Positions 23,825-36,605 of a DNA stretch of 64,000 nt are shown piece by piece. Each line of letters starts with the position of its first letter. The stretch's first letter is position 1. Below the pieces are notes generated by a model. The model saw only the letters and a list, made by a program, of their open reading frames with translations. It made no database searches and was not told the origin of the DNA. Origin of the DNA: Sabethes cyaneus (taxonomy: Eukaryota; Arthropoda; Insecta; Diptera; Culicidae); the NCBI RefSeq assembly GCF_943734655.1, contig NC_071354.1, forward strand, positions 45,979,544 through 46,043,543. Direction: 5' to 3'. The position numbers were made by a program, and so were the translations under genes.

Positions 23825-26800
23825 GACTCTTATTCAGCAACTCCTATTCCTACCTCCTCGTGGTACCAGCCGGGGTACGTGCAACTTTGGTGGAGATCGG
23901 GTAACCAACCCAGGTGGAAGCCAAGGTCGTATGCTGACAGGAAAGCAGGGCTCTTTCGAGGTTCGCTGGCCCTCCGGCGAAACAGGCTTTGCAAGCCGTC
24001 ACCACGAAAAATACTAAAGCACGGAACGAAGAACAAATAAATACTTACTGGAACAATCGGAATAGACCCACGCGACGAAAAAGGACTATGAATTGGAAAC
24101 TCGGGACGTGGAACTGCCGATCTCTCAACTTCCACTCGAGTGCTCTCCGATGTATTGAAGATTGGGTGGTGGCCAATCAATCCTCGAATGTGCAGGTTGA
24201 GAATCAAGGGCCAATTCTTCAATATAAGAATCATCAACGTGCACAGCCCTCACCTCAGAAGTACCGATGACGACAAGGATGAATTCTACGCGCAGTTGGA
24301 AAGTGAATACGACCGCTGCCCAAAACATGATATCAAGAACGTCCTCGGGGATTTCAATGCTCAGGTCGGCCAGGAGGAGGAATACAAACCGGTGATTGGA
24401 AGGTTCAGTGCACACCAGCGGACCAATGAAATGGGCCTAAGACTTATCGACTTTGCCGCCTCCAAGAATATGGCCGTATGTAGTACCTTTTTCCAGCACA
24501 TAATCCATCACAAGTACACCTGGAGGTCACCAAATCAGACAGAATCACAGATCGGCCACGTTTTGATCGACAGTCGGCACTTCTCAGACATTATCGACGT
24601 CAGATCCTATCGAAGCGCTAACGTTGACTCGGATCACTACCTAGTGATGGTTAAAATGCGCCCAAGACTCTCCGTTGTGAACAACATTCGGTACCGACAC
24701 CAGCCTCGGTTAGATCTCGCGCGGCTGAAGCAGCCAGACGTCGCCGCAAATTACGCGCATTCACTCGAAGCTGCGCTGCCGGAAGAGGACGAGCTGGACG
24801 AAGCTCCTCTCGAGGACTATTTGAACACTATCAAAACAGCCATTAGCAGTGTATCGGAGAGCTCCATCGGGCATGTCGCCCGGAATCAGCGGAACAATTG
24901 GTTTGACGATGAATGTAGGAGGGTGATGAATGAGGAGAACGCTGCGTGGGCGGCCAAGTGCCACTCGTCAGAACGTGGAAAGACACAAACAGAAGAAGAT
25001 GCAGCGGAACCCAATCTTTCGGGAGATAAAGCGCTACCTGAAAGAGCAGGAATATGCAGAGTTGGAGCGGCTGCATCGTTCTCAGGAAACGCGAAAGTTA
25101 TACCAGAAACTGAACGGATCCCGAAAGGCTTTGGACCGCGAGCCGAAATGTGTCAGGATAAGACTAGCAGTATTCTGACGGACGATCATGAGGTGACCGA
25201 TAGGTGGAAGCAGCACTTCGACGAACACCTGAATGGCGCCCAGGCGGAAAACCATGGCGGCGGGGAAAGCGATTTCGACGGTGCAGCAAACGGGGAAGAG
25301 GTGGCAACCCCAACGATAGGCGAAGTTAAGGAGGCCATCATGCAGCTAAAGAACAACAAGTCAGCTGGAAAAGATGGCATCGGAGCGGAACTTATTGAAA
25401 TGGGACCAGAAAAGCTGGCCGTTTGTATACACCGACTAATTGTTAGAATTTGGGATACGGAACAGCTACCGGAGGGGTGGAAAGATGGGGTTATCTGCCC
25501 GATCTATAAAAAGGGCGACAAGTTGGACTGTGAGAACTATTGAGCGGTCACCGTTCTCAATGCCGCCTATAAAGTGCTGTTGCAAATCATTTTCCGCCGA
25601 TTATCACCAATTACGAACAGATTTATGGGAACTTATCAAGCCGGCTTCTTCGAAGGTCGGTCTATAACGGATCAAATATTTACACTGCGGCAAATCCTCT
25701 AAAAGGGCCGTGAATACAGAGTTCCCATGCATCATTTGTTCGTTGACTTCAAAGCCGCATATGATACCATCGACCGGAAAGAGCTATGGAAAATCATGGA
25801 CGAGAACAGCTCCCCCGGGAATCTCATCAAACTGATAAAATCTACGATGGATGGTACACAGTGCTGTGTTCGGATTTCGGGTGGATTGTCAAGTTCATAC
25901 GAATCACGTCAAGGTGATGGTCTTTCATGTCTGCTGTTCAACACAGCGCTACAAGGTGTTATGAACCGAGCGGATATCAATACGCGGGATACGATATTCA
26001 ACAAATCTAGTCAATTCGTCTGTTTTGCCGATGACATGGATATTATCGGCAGAACATCTGAGGTGGTGGCTGAACAGTACACCAGACTAAAGCGCGAAGC
26101 AGAAACGATTGCTTTAAAGATAAATACGTCTAAAAAAAAGTCTAAACGTCTAAACATACGTCTAAAGATAAATACGTCTACATGCTGGCCAGCGGAACCG
26201 AGGCCGAACGACACCGCTTGGGCAGTAGTATATTGATCGACGGCGATGAGTTTGAGGTAGTCGATGAATTTGTCTACCTTGGCTCACTGGTAACGGCGGA
26301 CAATGATACCAGCCGTGAGATTCGGAGTCGTATCATCAGCGGAAGTCGTGCTTACAATGGGCTTCACAAGCAAGTACGGTCGAGCAGACTAAGTCCCCGT
26401 ACAAAGTGCACCCTGTACAAGACGCTTATTAGATCGGTTGTTCTCTACGGGCATGAAACATGCACAATGCTCGAGGAGGACCTGCGAGTGCTCGGAGTTT
26501 TCGAACGACGATCTTCGGCGAACGAAGAACGATCTTCGGCGGCGTACAGGAGAACGCAGTATAGAGGCGGAGGATGAACCATGAACTCCCACAGCTCTAT
26601 GGCGAACCCAGTATCCAGAAGGTGGCTAAAGCTGGACGGATACGATGGGCAGGGCATGTTGCAAGAATGCCGGACAACTACCCTGCAAAGATGGTGTTCG
26701 CCTCAAATCCGGTAGAAACAAGACGATCAGGAGCGCAGCGAGCAAGATGGTTAAACCAGGTAGAGCGAGATCTGGCGGAGAGTACTCGGTCTCCGAGGAA

Positions 26801-26888
26801 TTGAAGAGCGATAGCCCTCAACCGAGTTACATGGAGAAACTCTGTTCAACAGGCTTTGTCTTAGGATGGCAAGCCACCTAAGTAAGTA
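23825..26888 (+). mobile_element. Near full-length RTE-clade LINE (family A)
   Basis: A 3.06 kb element: a short 5' region, a single ORF with endonuclease and reverse transcriptase, and a 3' end in tandem GTAA-type units (CTAAGTAAGTAG, 26878-26889). The 5' boundary is estimated from where similarity to the usual RTE leader seems to begin. A 3' piece of the same family lies at 59172-59962. No target-site duplication was identified. Confidence 0.8.
24089..26830 (+). pseudogene. RTE endonuclease/reverse transcriptase ORF, inactivated
   Basis: The ORF opens at about 24089 with NWKLGTWNCRSLN (AP-endonuclease start), but most of the N-terminal endonuclease is deleted near 24130-24160. One frame then runs from 24140 to 26236 with only two stops, TGA 25541-25543 and TAA 25700-25702. 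It shows endonuclease motifs NVLGDFNAQVG, HKYTWRSPN and SDHYLV, then RT motifs KNNKSAGKDGIGAELIE, GVICPIYKKGDK, HHLFVDFKAAYDTI, a damaged ESRQGDGLSCLLF, and the catalytic CFADDMDIIGRT (about 26029). A small internal duplication (26105-26180, repeated AAATACGTCTA) and frameshifts disrupt the C-terminus, which still reads YLGSLVTADNDTSREIRSR and RIRWAGHVARMPDNYPAKM. Confidence 0.85.
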
Positions 26889-29800
26889 GTATTAAAAGAA
26901 TGTTGAAGGTTGGCCAGTAGCAGCGTATGCAATAGACGTTGGCACAAATTGCCAGGTAAATACGCAATTTTATTCGGAGTCTGCTGGGACTATTTATAAT
27001 TTATTTTCCAAAATGAGGGAAGAAACCCAGAAATTCATAAAACTTAGCATTAATAAACTTATGAACGTAAACAATATTTAAAACATTCAAGGTCTCCAAT
27101 TTTCCCAAAAACCTAAGAGGAAATTTTCCGATTTTCGTGGACAACGCGTATTTAAAATATTTAAGAATCTTGAACCACGCATCGTAGAACAAAAATCTTG
27201 GTAAGAAAAATTGCTTACATTTTCTTAGCCATCCAAGAAAAATGTTTGTAAATATTTTTTTGAATAATTTTTTTGTGTCATTTTCATTAAAAAAAAAGGT
27301 TTATGATGCTGGATTAGAGTTATAAATTGTTGAAATGAGCGATGTCTTATCGGAATTAAATCCGAAAATTTTCCGTAACATTTTCTAGCAAAATACAAGA
27401 CCACAGAAGTTTTGAAAATTGCTTTTCATTAGCAATGCACGCAAACCAAACTTCATGCAATTCTGGGACCCTTTGGCCTATTTTGAACGATAATTCTGAA
27501 ATATGCCCCGGAATGGCACTGTAATCTTGAAATGGAATGACATTATCGCTGCAACATGATGTATCTATTCAGCGGTTAAACGTACCTTTTGATATCGTCT
27601 CTTATCAAATTTGTGATCGAAGAAAAAGGACACGAACTGGTATCAGTAACTGGTACAAAAAATAGATCATTAGCAATACTTTGAAGACAATGGCATATCT
27701 AGGAATATTTGGTAAAAATTTCATTTACAATTTGGAGAAACAATACTAAGGTAAAGAGTATATTAACTTAAGCTATTGTGACTGTTTTGTTTTTGCTATA
27801 CAAAAAAGTAAAAAACTATATAACAGTACATAGTTAACTTCCGTTCATAGAGGATTGAATGTTACACCCACACTTTGATTAATATCGTCGCCCAAAAACA
27901 TACTAAAATTACATGAACACGGTTTCGCAAATTGTACGAGGGGTATGCTCCTGGATTAACTAATAGATATCAACGCTACCTGGCAGAGAAACAAGCATGA
28001 TCATGCGACTACACGATACTCAAACGTGTTTTACGAAAAAAGAGCTGCTTGTGCGGTCACAAAGCAGAAAAAAACCGGATGGCCTTCAGCTCGTCGTGTG
28101 GATATTTTTCTTTCTTTTTCCTTTTTTTTTTGAAAAGAAATTAATATGTATAACTAGCTATGCCCAATAACCTGTTCTGCTTCTGTATATCGATATAGAA
28201 AAAGTGTGCGTCAACAGCAACGCTGAGCTGAAGACACACTTCACCCCAGCTAGCAACTACACAGCGAAGTTCAGGTGTTTTGGTGCGTGCGCACGAAACA
28301 AGCTTCGAATTCCACCTGAGCTGGAAGGAAGCAAAAGAAGGACCGACAGAATGCTAATTAAGGTGAGAATCAGATCAATTTCTGGTCCGACGATTAGGGG
28401 ACGATGAATAATAATCTACTGACGAAGTTGTTCTGCTTAATTGCCGTTTGCTCGGAGTCGTTTTTAGAACACGGATATGGTTTGATTTCGCACAATCTAG
28501 CCAAAAGTCTGAGTCATACGTTCATCTATATCAACGTAGCGTGTCACTCAACAGACTCATTCTTTGAGCATGAGCCAGCGTCTGAGCATGTGTAAATATA
28601 AATACATAAGGTAACGCTCAGCTTTTGATGCATTCACGGATTCTGTTAATGCTATTTACAATGTCGAATAAAAGAATCGTGAGTCATAACTTATGCAAGC
28701 GTTAAAGTCATATCATGATGTATCATTAGCGACGGCAGTAGTTTTCGTAAGGATTTGTATACGTAAGGTTTCCAATGACGCTGATAAGATAAAGAGTACG
28801 CAGTGTACTGTGATCTTGAACTCATTCTATAATTACAACATACTACTGTAGGTAGTACAGTAGTTCGTCATAAAATCGTCGTTTTATTCGGCATTGTTAG
28901 GTTGCGATCATAATATATTGTAAATATGTTGCATTGTGATACTTCAAGTGACTTTCCAAATCTAAATGGACACAACAACAGCCAGTAGAACCAGCGCAGC
29001 GGTGGGGATTGTTTAGTTCACTATGTACGTATCTCCATGACACGAAAGCAAGCCGAACGCTGAAACATTGCCAACAATCAATATAACCGGCGCAGAAATT
29101 CCACATCTAAACGATCAGTTAAACTGCTTTCTGCCGGAGGGTTGTTTCGCGCAAAATATCCTTCACCTTTTCGTGCAGCAAAACCAGCCGAGGCAGTTAA
29201 TTGTGTGCACAACTGCACACATTCGTCATACTCCGTCGCGTCGTCTGCCTAAGGTTTGCTCGCCATCATCAACTCAAGTCACCACATCGATCGTTCGCCA
29301 TCAACGGCAGCAAAGCCGTCGACAGTCGACCGAAGCGTTTATGATATTATACTAATCCGCAATAACTGGTTCTTGGTTTCCCCGCGCATTCCACAGGCGA
29401 ACGTTTTTCGTCTGACCCATTGTAGCAAGTCGCACCATTTTAGCCGCACGAGGTGTCTGTTCGCGTCATTATGTTTCTATGAAATTCCATCGACCTACGA
29501 TGGCTTTGAGCGCTTTTCACACCCCTCCTTCACAAATTTCAAACCCCTCGTCGAAAAACCAAACAGCAAATATTGATAGTGTTTGTAGCCACCGCCGAAG
29601 AGCGGATAATTCGACGTGATCGGAAGCTCTTCTATGAAGTCAACAAAGAAACGTAAAGTGACCCCTTTTGAGCCAGCCATAACTTCGCGCGCTTCTCCCT
29701 TTCAGAAACTCTGAAACTCCTCAGTTGTAGCCTCATAAACATATCGAATGAGTTCACGCTAGCAGGCTCGGTTTGCGAAGTCAGAATAACCGACCGACGA

Positions 29801-31640
29801 TGCAACAGGCTAACCACCAACACCAACGGCAAAGCCCCAGCCGGTTGTGGTCGTCACACAGCAGAAGCCACCACATCTAAAAATTGGCGCGCCCGTGATC
29901 TTTTGTTTGGACTAATCCCATACAAGTGTAAGCACACCGGTGAAACTCCACAGCCGTGGAGTTCGATCCACAACATTGGAGTTTTAAGTGTTCATATAGC
30001 AACGAGGACAAACGGTAAGCTGCGCGCACGGTCCCATAACTTGTTGATCCATTTAGAGCACGACAGCACCAGAGCGCTTGTTGTATACACAGATAGATAC
30101 GAATGTCCGTATGAAAAAGAAGAAAAAAACAGTACCCGATGTTGGGCCACATTTTCTGCCTCTCCTTTATTCGCTCCCACCGAAGATATTGGGCTTACCG
30201 TTCAGCCTCCGAGCCAGAGGCCACCACCCCGCATCGCGTCTGACGAAAAGTCAATAAACTTTTGCCACCGTTTTCTAGCCGAGCTTGGACCAGTTATTAG
30301 ACGCGGTTTTCTAGCCGCCGTGATGCGATGGTGTTGCGTTCCTTTCGAAACGGTGTGCTTTTACATGTAGTGGACATCACTTCGACAACTTACCAGCATT
30401 GGGAGGAAGAAGGAAATGTTGATCTGTGAACTGCACATTGATTTCGATTTGAATAACGTTGAACAATTTCGAAGGGTGCTGTGAAAGGGTAAACATTAAT
30501 GAGTGGTGATTTTGCTACAGTAATAGGAGATGTGCAATTGTACTTACTCGGATTCGTTTGCTTTTGCTAGTGTACTAATAATTAGATGGAATTTGAACTT
30601 GCATGGCATGTAAGAAAAGTCCGAAAAATCTCAAATTTAACTGATTTGGTTGACCTTCTACACTTTAATTAAAATTTTGTACGGTTATTTTCTGTAAATA
30701 GACAAAAGAAGATCTTACGTAAAATCTCATTAAAAGTTGTTTTCAAAATAAAAATATATAAAGAAATTTACATTTATTTTACAAACAGTACTTCACTGTT
30801 TTTTATAAATTGAATATAAATTAATAAAGTTTTTACAAAAAAAGTGAACGCGTCAGTTTAATCTATAACTATCCCAAAGAAAACATCTAAATTCCAAACG
30901 TTTACGAGACAAAAAATTCTGAAAAAACTAGCTTTGTTGAGTTTTAATTTTGTAAGCAAGTTTTTTCCAAAAATAAAACGGGATTCAAAACAACTTGTTT
31001 AAAAAATAGCAGAACTGGTCACAGACCATAGACTTTATATGGATCCTTGATGTTGTACATCTCTGCAGAGTGATGTTTTTGATGCCATTCGATGAAAGTT
31101 GTAAAACAACCATGCGTCCCCTTTATTTTTGGATTCAATGGAGACGCCTTTTGAAACAACGCCTTGTAACGTTGTAGCAATGTTGGAGCACGTTGGAGCG
31201 ACCGTATGAATGACTATGCTAATATTTAAATTAAAAATGGAAATCTGTAAGGAGCAAGTTTACGGCTGTCATATTCTTTGTGCTCAGATTTTACATAATC
31301 AACAGTAGCGGCTCAGTCAAGCAAACGGTCCTCTAAAGCGGTCCTCTCCTATTGGTGCACAAAACACACCAGTGCAGTGCGTTCATTCAAAAGAGCGTAT
31401 TGCCAATTTGAAACAACATAGTCGATCACATGTCGCATAGTCGCAATTATGTGCAGAATTTTTCGGAAGCCAGCCAGCGGGTGTAAGTACTACACAACTA
31501 AGGGTCCACTTTAATTTCGGATTCAATGGAGGCGCCTCATACAGTAACGATCAGCGATGCTGCAACTCAGCCTATCGACTGGGGTTTTTTGAACCGTTTC
31601 GAACTTTCTGTCACAGTTTATTGTTGTTTATTTGTTACCA
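26889..31640. other. 4.7 kb without recognised genes
   Basis: 28200-28600 and 29000-30370 are more GC-balanced and have several 60-155-codon open frames on both strands, none with a domain I recognise. They could hold untranslated exons. Related phrases GGATTCAATGGAGACGCC (31131) and GGATTCAATGGAGGCGCC (31518) suggest a small dispersed repeat. No tRNA or TIR element was found. Confidence 0.3.
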
Positions 31641-31742
31641 ATCAACAGACCCAGATGGTCCTAATGATGCTTAAGTATACTTAAAATATTCACTTTAATT
31701 CTAGAACGTGGAATGTGGTAGTCGAATCCAGAAGAAACTCTA

Positions 31743-33350
31743 TTAAAGGTTCGCTGCAGACCGATGACCGTGGATTCCGTAATTAGTACGTCGAACAGGC
31801 AATCTGAAGAAGGCACTATCGCGAAGAGCTCGAGAGCGGACGTTGATATTTAATCCGCCGAGAAGCGAAGGGCAATCGATGTGATTGGTTAGCAGATCGG
31901 CAATCAGCATAGCACGTGAAAGCTCACGCCTCACTTGCAGTGAGTCAAGTCCCATAAGCTGTGCACGACTTTCGTAACTTGATAGCTGGTGTGGATTATT
32001 CCAGGGTAACCGCCGAAGAGCATATCGAACAAATCTTCGTTGGACAGCTTCGATCCTGTGTACTCCATTGAGGTAATGAGGGTTCCAAATTACCGAGCAA
32101 TATTCAAGAACTGAACGAACGAGTGAACAGTAGAGAGATTTCAGGCAGTGAATGTCCGTAAAATTCCTAGACACTCTCATTATGAATCCCAAGCAACGAG
32201 ATGATTTCCCGATTACTTATGAAATATGCTGCTGGAACGATAGTTTGCTATCTATTAGATCTTTGATGCAGTATCCAATGCTAGTATCTAAAAGCTTGTA
32301 GTCGAAAGAGATAGGTTCTTTTTTTCTTGAGAATGTAATCGCGGCACATTTACTCGGATTAACTTTCATACGGTTTGTGCAACACCAGTCTGCAAAGTTA
32401 TCTAACTGTTGCTGAAGCACGTGGGCGTCGGCGATAGAGCTGATACGATAGAAGATTTTCAAATCATCGGCGAAGGACAAACGGGGAACTTCGAGTTTAA
32501 AATTCATATCATTGGTGTATAGAAGGAATATCAACGGTCCTAGGTGGCTGCCTTGGGGAATTCCAGATGGAGCAGAAAATTCTTCAGAATAATTATCACC
32601 AATTTTCACTGCTAGCCGACAGCCAGTGAGATACGAACGCAACCAACTGATAACTCTGCCGCCGAATCCTAGCTTTTCCAGTTTGGCTATGGCAATCTCG
32701 TGGTTAATACTATCGAATGCCGCTGTTAGGTCAAAATAAACTGCATCAGTTTGCTCAGAATGATTATAGCTATCTGTTATATAAGAAGTAAACGATAAAA
32801 GATTGGTCACAGTTGAGCGCTTTGGCATAAATCCGTGTTGGTCCTCAACAATGTATTGTTGGCAAAATCCAAAAATGCAATCCAATACAACTAGCTCAAA
32901 AAGTTTACCAACCGAGCTCAGGGCAGATATACCACGAAAATTTTCAATATGCATTTTCTCCCCTTTTTTATAGACAGGAAACAAAAATGAAGATTTCCAA
33001 AAAGTCGGGAATTTGCCTTTAGCCAGAGACATGTTAAAAATACGATGCAGTGGAGTCAGCAAGCTGGCAGTGCACTTTTTCAGCAAAGCAGATGGAATGC
33101 CATCAGGGCCAACGGAGTAAGACACTTTGAGTCTAATTATTACTGACTTTATCATCGATTCATCTAACTCGATTTGGGTGAACGAATGACCAAGACAGGG
33201 TACAGATTCAGCAGCAGATTCAATTTGTTCCAGGTTCAAAACCTCCTCCGAAAAAACACATCTGAATTTATCGGCAAAAAGATCACTCATGAAGTTGGAG
33301 AATGTTTGCACTGCAGTATCAATTTCGTTCGAAATTTTAAATAGTAGCAA
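31743..33350 (-). pseudogene. Jockey/CR1-like LINE RT, one in-frame stop
   Basis: A single 536-codon frame on the minus strand is broken only by one TAA (about 32217-32219, between QQHIS and VIGKSSRCLGF). RT motifs appear in order: SYSVGPDGIPSALLKK, SSFLFPVYKKGEK, ENFRGISALS, QHGFMPKRST, AVYFDLTAAFDSINH, GIPQGSHLGPLIFLLYTND, and the catalytic SFADDLKIF (about 32470). The thumb and C-terminal domain follow, to FRLPVRRTNYG. The endonuclease half is missing, with 5' truncation near 33355, and 3' sequence continues to about 31640. It is the best-preserved LINE RT in the window and is related to the copy at 14090-15376. Confidence 0.85.
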
Positions 33351-33359
33351 CTACGTTTC

Positions 33360-34265
33360 GTTTAAACCTTATGACTTCTATCACTAAATATATTCGATGC
33401 TTTTTTCAACATTTATTTCACTCCAAAACTTGTTTTAACTATTTTGCTTATTGCGTCAGGGGCCAAAAAGGGTGGGTATGGAATGGGGAAGGCGAACGAA
33501 AAAGCGACCAACATAGCTTTTGCCAGCCCAAGCTCCTACCTAGCGTTTCCACGCGGCCATACCGGTAATACTCGATTGAGTGGCTAAGCTAGGAGATGCG
33601 ATGCCACGTGGTTCCCGGATGCCTGATCTCAAAGCTGATATTTTGGACAGACGGCTGAACCACAAGGACTTGGTAGTAAGTGAACCTAATATGTTATTTT
33701 AATTATTTGTTTCGTTTTGGCTCATCAAGTACCTCCTGCTATACAATGAGGACTTTGTGCGTGACAAGTTTGAATGGTGCACATGGCTATCAGAACGAAG
33801 AATTAAATTATTGGATGTTGAATGCACTGCTGGAAACTCAAATGATGCAATTGTATTTCACTCGATTGTTTCTGCTGCGGATTGCTGGTGAGATTGTTCT
33901 ATTTTTGCCCATATATACTACATATACATACTTTATTATTGAATCCTCATGATCCTTATTGTTTACCTTGCCCTACTAACACGATATCTATGAAAGTAGT
34001 ACGGGTTCCTTGCACTTTCAAAAGTAGCTGCTATCACTAGCATTCCTACCCACTTCTCCTGCGGTTGTTCAGACGTAGCCAGGTATACAATTATATAGCC
34101 ATCTACGATGTGTGCAACCTCATATGCTAATGCTAATTGCGTCGGGGGCCAAAAAGGGTTGGGCAGACTCACAAGCAAAAACACTTGTGCGCATTCCGTG
34201 GCTAACCTTTGCGAAATCTAGAAGTCGTCGCCACATCACTCGGGAGTATGCTGCCAATTTGTGAC
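33360..34265. other. Region with one unidentified coding-like stretch
   Basis: On the plus strand 33700-33893 reads openly as WLIKYLLLYNEDFVRDKFEW, then CTWLSERRIKLLDVECTAGN up to a stop; composition looks protein-like but I do not recognise it. A phrase near 33455 (GGGGCCAAAAAGGGT) recurs at 34143. Just upstream, an open frame ending in LDRRLNHKDLV stops at a donor-like GTAAGT (about 33676). This is probably repeat-derived, but not proven. Confidence 0.3.
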
Positions 34266-36359
34266 TGTCCTGAACACTCGCTGGATGGCTTCATTTGCCC
34301 AGTTTTTTAAAAAAGCGGCATCGACTCGAGTGTAAAAACTATCGAGGAATTACATTGCTCAATTCTGCCTACAAGGTGCTTTCGCGTATCCTGTTCTGCA
34401 GACTGAAACCGTTAGCGGAGTCCTTCGTCGGCGAGTACCAAGCTGATGGTTCTCGTGAGGGTCGCTCCACCGCGGATCAGATGTTTCCCCTGCGTCAGTT
34501 ACTAGACAGGTTGCGGGAGTACAACTTGCAGACACATCATCTGTTTGTGGACTTTAAGGTGGCGTTCGATTCAGTCGAACGAAATGAGCTGTGGCAGAAA
34601 ATGCTAGACCAGGGTTTTTCGACGAAACTAGTTACGCTGATTCGTGCGATGCTGGATGGGTCCAAATCATGCGTTAGGATAGCGGGTGAAACCTCGGCCA
34701 CTTTCGTGACGTTGGATGGACTGAAGCAAGGGGATGCATTCTCTAACTTACTATTCAACATCGCCTTGGAAGGTGCAATACGAAGAGGAAACGTGGAAAG
34801 GAACGGAACTATCATCACGAAATCTCACATTCTTCTTGGCTTTGCGGATGATAACGTCGATATCATCGAAAATAACCGTAGAGCAGTGGAAGAGACCTTC
34901 AGGCCTTTTAAAAGGGAAGGGGCGAAATTGGGGCTTTCCATTAACACCGCCAAAACGAAGTACATGATTGCTGGCAGGGATCGTGGGAGACCAAGTGGTG
35001 TTGGTGCCGAGGTGGAGTTTGATTGGGAACGATATGTAGTAGTGGAGGAATTTATATACCTTGGTACATTCGTGACATGTGACAACGATGTAAGCCGCGA
35101 AGTGAAACGACGAATTGCAGCCGCGAATCGGGCCTTCTACGGATTACGTAGCCAGCTGATGTCCCGTGGTTTGCAAATTCTCACAAAACTGGCGCTCTAC
35201 AGAACACTAATCTTCCCGGTGGCCCTTTACGGACATGAACCATGGACGTTATAGGAAGCTGATGAACGAGTGCTTGGGGTTTTTCAACGTAAAATTCTGC
35301 GATCCATACTAGTGTTGAAAAATTCAAAGCAGCGGAAAACTCAATGAGATTTCAAGCACAAGAAATTTCAACCTTGATCACAATCGCGAAACGCACATAT
35401 GAATTTCTCTCGCTTTTATACGCGATGTCTCTGTTGCTATGCGATGTGAACCAAATTCGGCTGTGAACATTTTGCTTCATTCTTCCACAGCTGGCGTTCC
35501 ATACAACGAACCAGAGAGCAAAAGAGAATCCACCGTCAGAGAAAACATCAGCAGCGAAAAACGTAGCTCACAATCATGAATTAAGATGGCATATTGGCGG
35601 AATTTACATTTTCCTTCGCGGGAATCGACATTTTCTTAATTAGAAAGTAACAAGCCTAATAAGAATTAGATAAACATGTAATTTAAATGTGCGTTTTAGT
35701 TTAACCTTGCGATTTATTTAGAGATTCATTCCCTCACGTTCACTCACAGCTACGTGTCGCACGAGAGAATGCCTATGCGGTTCAACAGGGAATTTGTATG
35801 TATAAGTGCATAGCTCCGGGTAGCAGTTGAAGCAAAGCAGAATGTGATCAAGCGGGAAGCAATATGTGTGAGGTTTGTGCTTCTTGCTATGAAAACAGAA
35901 AAACTCACGCGTGGTTTTTTCTGTATCAAGCTGACATGATTTTGATTTTTAATGAGTTTTGAGATTTTCAGTTTTTACCATCACTGATCCATACTTGGTG
36001 GTAAAATGGAAAATGGAGTATGGCGCAGACGTATGAATCACGAGCTGTACCAAGAATACAAATATACTGATATAGCGAAGGTAGTACAATGTGGCAGGCT
36101 GCGGTGGGTTGGGTAATGTGGCCAGAATGCCCGACGAAAGAGTAGCCAAAACTATTTTAAGCAGAGAACCAGGAAGAAGCCGTAGACTTCGAGGCAGAGG
36201 CGGCATCCGATGGGTGTGCGCTGTCGAAGACGATGCAAGTTCAGCTGGCGTTCGTGGAGATTGGGGAATGGCAGCCCAGGACCGACAGTACTGAAGGACC
36301 ATAATTCGCTCGGTACAGGATCGGTAACGGACCGTTGCTACTAAAGTAAAGTAAGTAAG
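34266..36359 (+). mobile_element. RTE-clade LINE (family B), split by an insertion
   Basis: The 5'-truncated RTE copy starts within RT. A frameshift precedes 34295; then the frame runs openly to a stop at 35254 with KKRHRLECKNYRGITLLNSA, HHLFVDFKVAFDSVERNE, GLKQGDAFSNLLFNIALEGA, a damaged catalytic site LGFADDNVDII, and the C-terminal EEFIYLGTFVTCDNDVSREV. The coding line ILRSIL is cut at 35310 by a 675 bp insertion and resumes at 35986 with GGKMENGVWRRRMNHELYQ. The 3' end is CTAAAGTAAAGTAAGTAAG (36341-36359). A minus-strand relative lies at 51210-54880. Confidence 0.85.
35311..35985. mobile_element. 675 bp insertion with 10 bp target-site duplication
   Basis: GATCCATACT occurs at 35301-35310 and again at 35986-35995, and removing one copy plus the insert restores the RTE sequence seen in related copies. 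The ends are imperfect inverted repeats: AGTGTTGAAAAATTC on the left, AGTGATGGTAAAAAC when the right end is reversed, with similarity continuing at reduced level for about 40 bases. A 9-10 bp duplication suits Mutator-like elements better than hAT (8) or mariner (TA), but superfamily assignment is inference. There is no coding capacity. Confidence 0.85.
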
Positions 36360-36374
36360 AACACTCACTACTAT

Positions 36375-36605
36375 GGGGTCAGCCCATTCCAACCCGCTGT
36401 TTTACTCGTTATCTTCCTCTTTACTTTGCCACTAAAATTATTGTATTTTATCACTAGCGCACCAAGGGAATCAAATTCGTCGACCACTTTGAAAGTATCT
36501 CCATCTATCACTAAGTCAATATCATCAGCATTACCTGAGGAACCATCATGCTCCTTGCCAACTACCTCGAATAATACCTTTTCAGTACCTGGGAGAATTA
36601 TAAAT
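36375..36605 (-). pseudogene. Short RTE C-terminal fragment
   Basis: The minus strand reads LVIDGDTFKVVDEFDSLGALV, then KVKRKITSKTAGWNGL, which aligns with the RTE segment VIDGDEFEVVDEFVYLGSLV and EIRSRIISGSRAYNGL in family A. It lies tail to tail with the 3' end of RTE-B. Confidence 0.6.

Noticed and set aside
23830..24237. 135-codon minus-strand open frame
   Set aside because: It lies antisense to the RTE leader and endonuclease start and has no recognisable domain.
29903..30370. 155-codon plus-strand open frame
   Set aside because: No domain, mixed composition, and competing frames on the other strand; possibly untranslated sequence.
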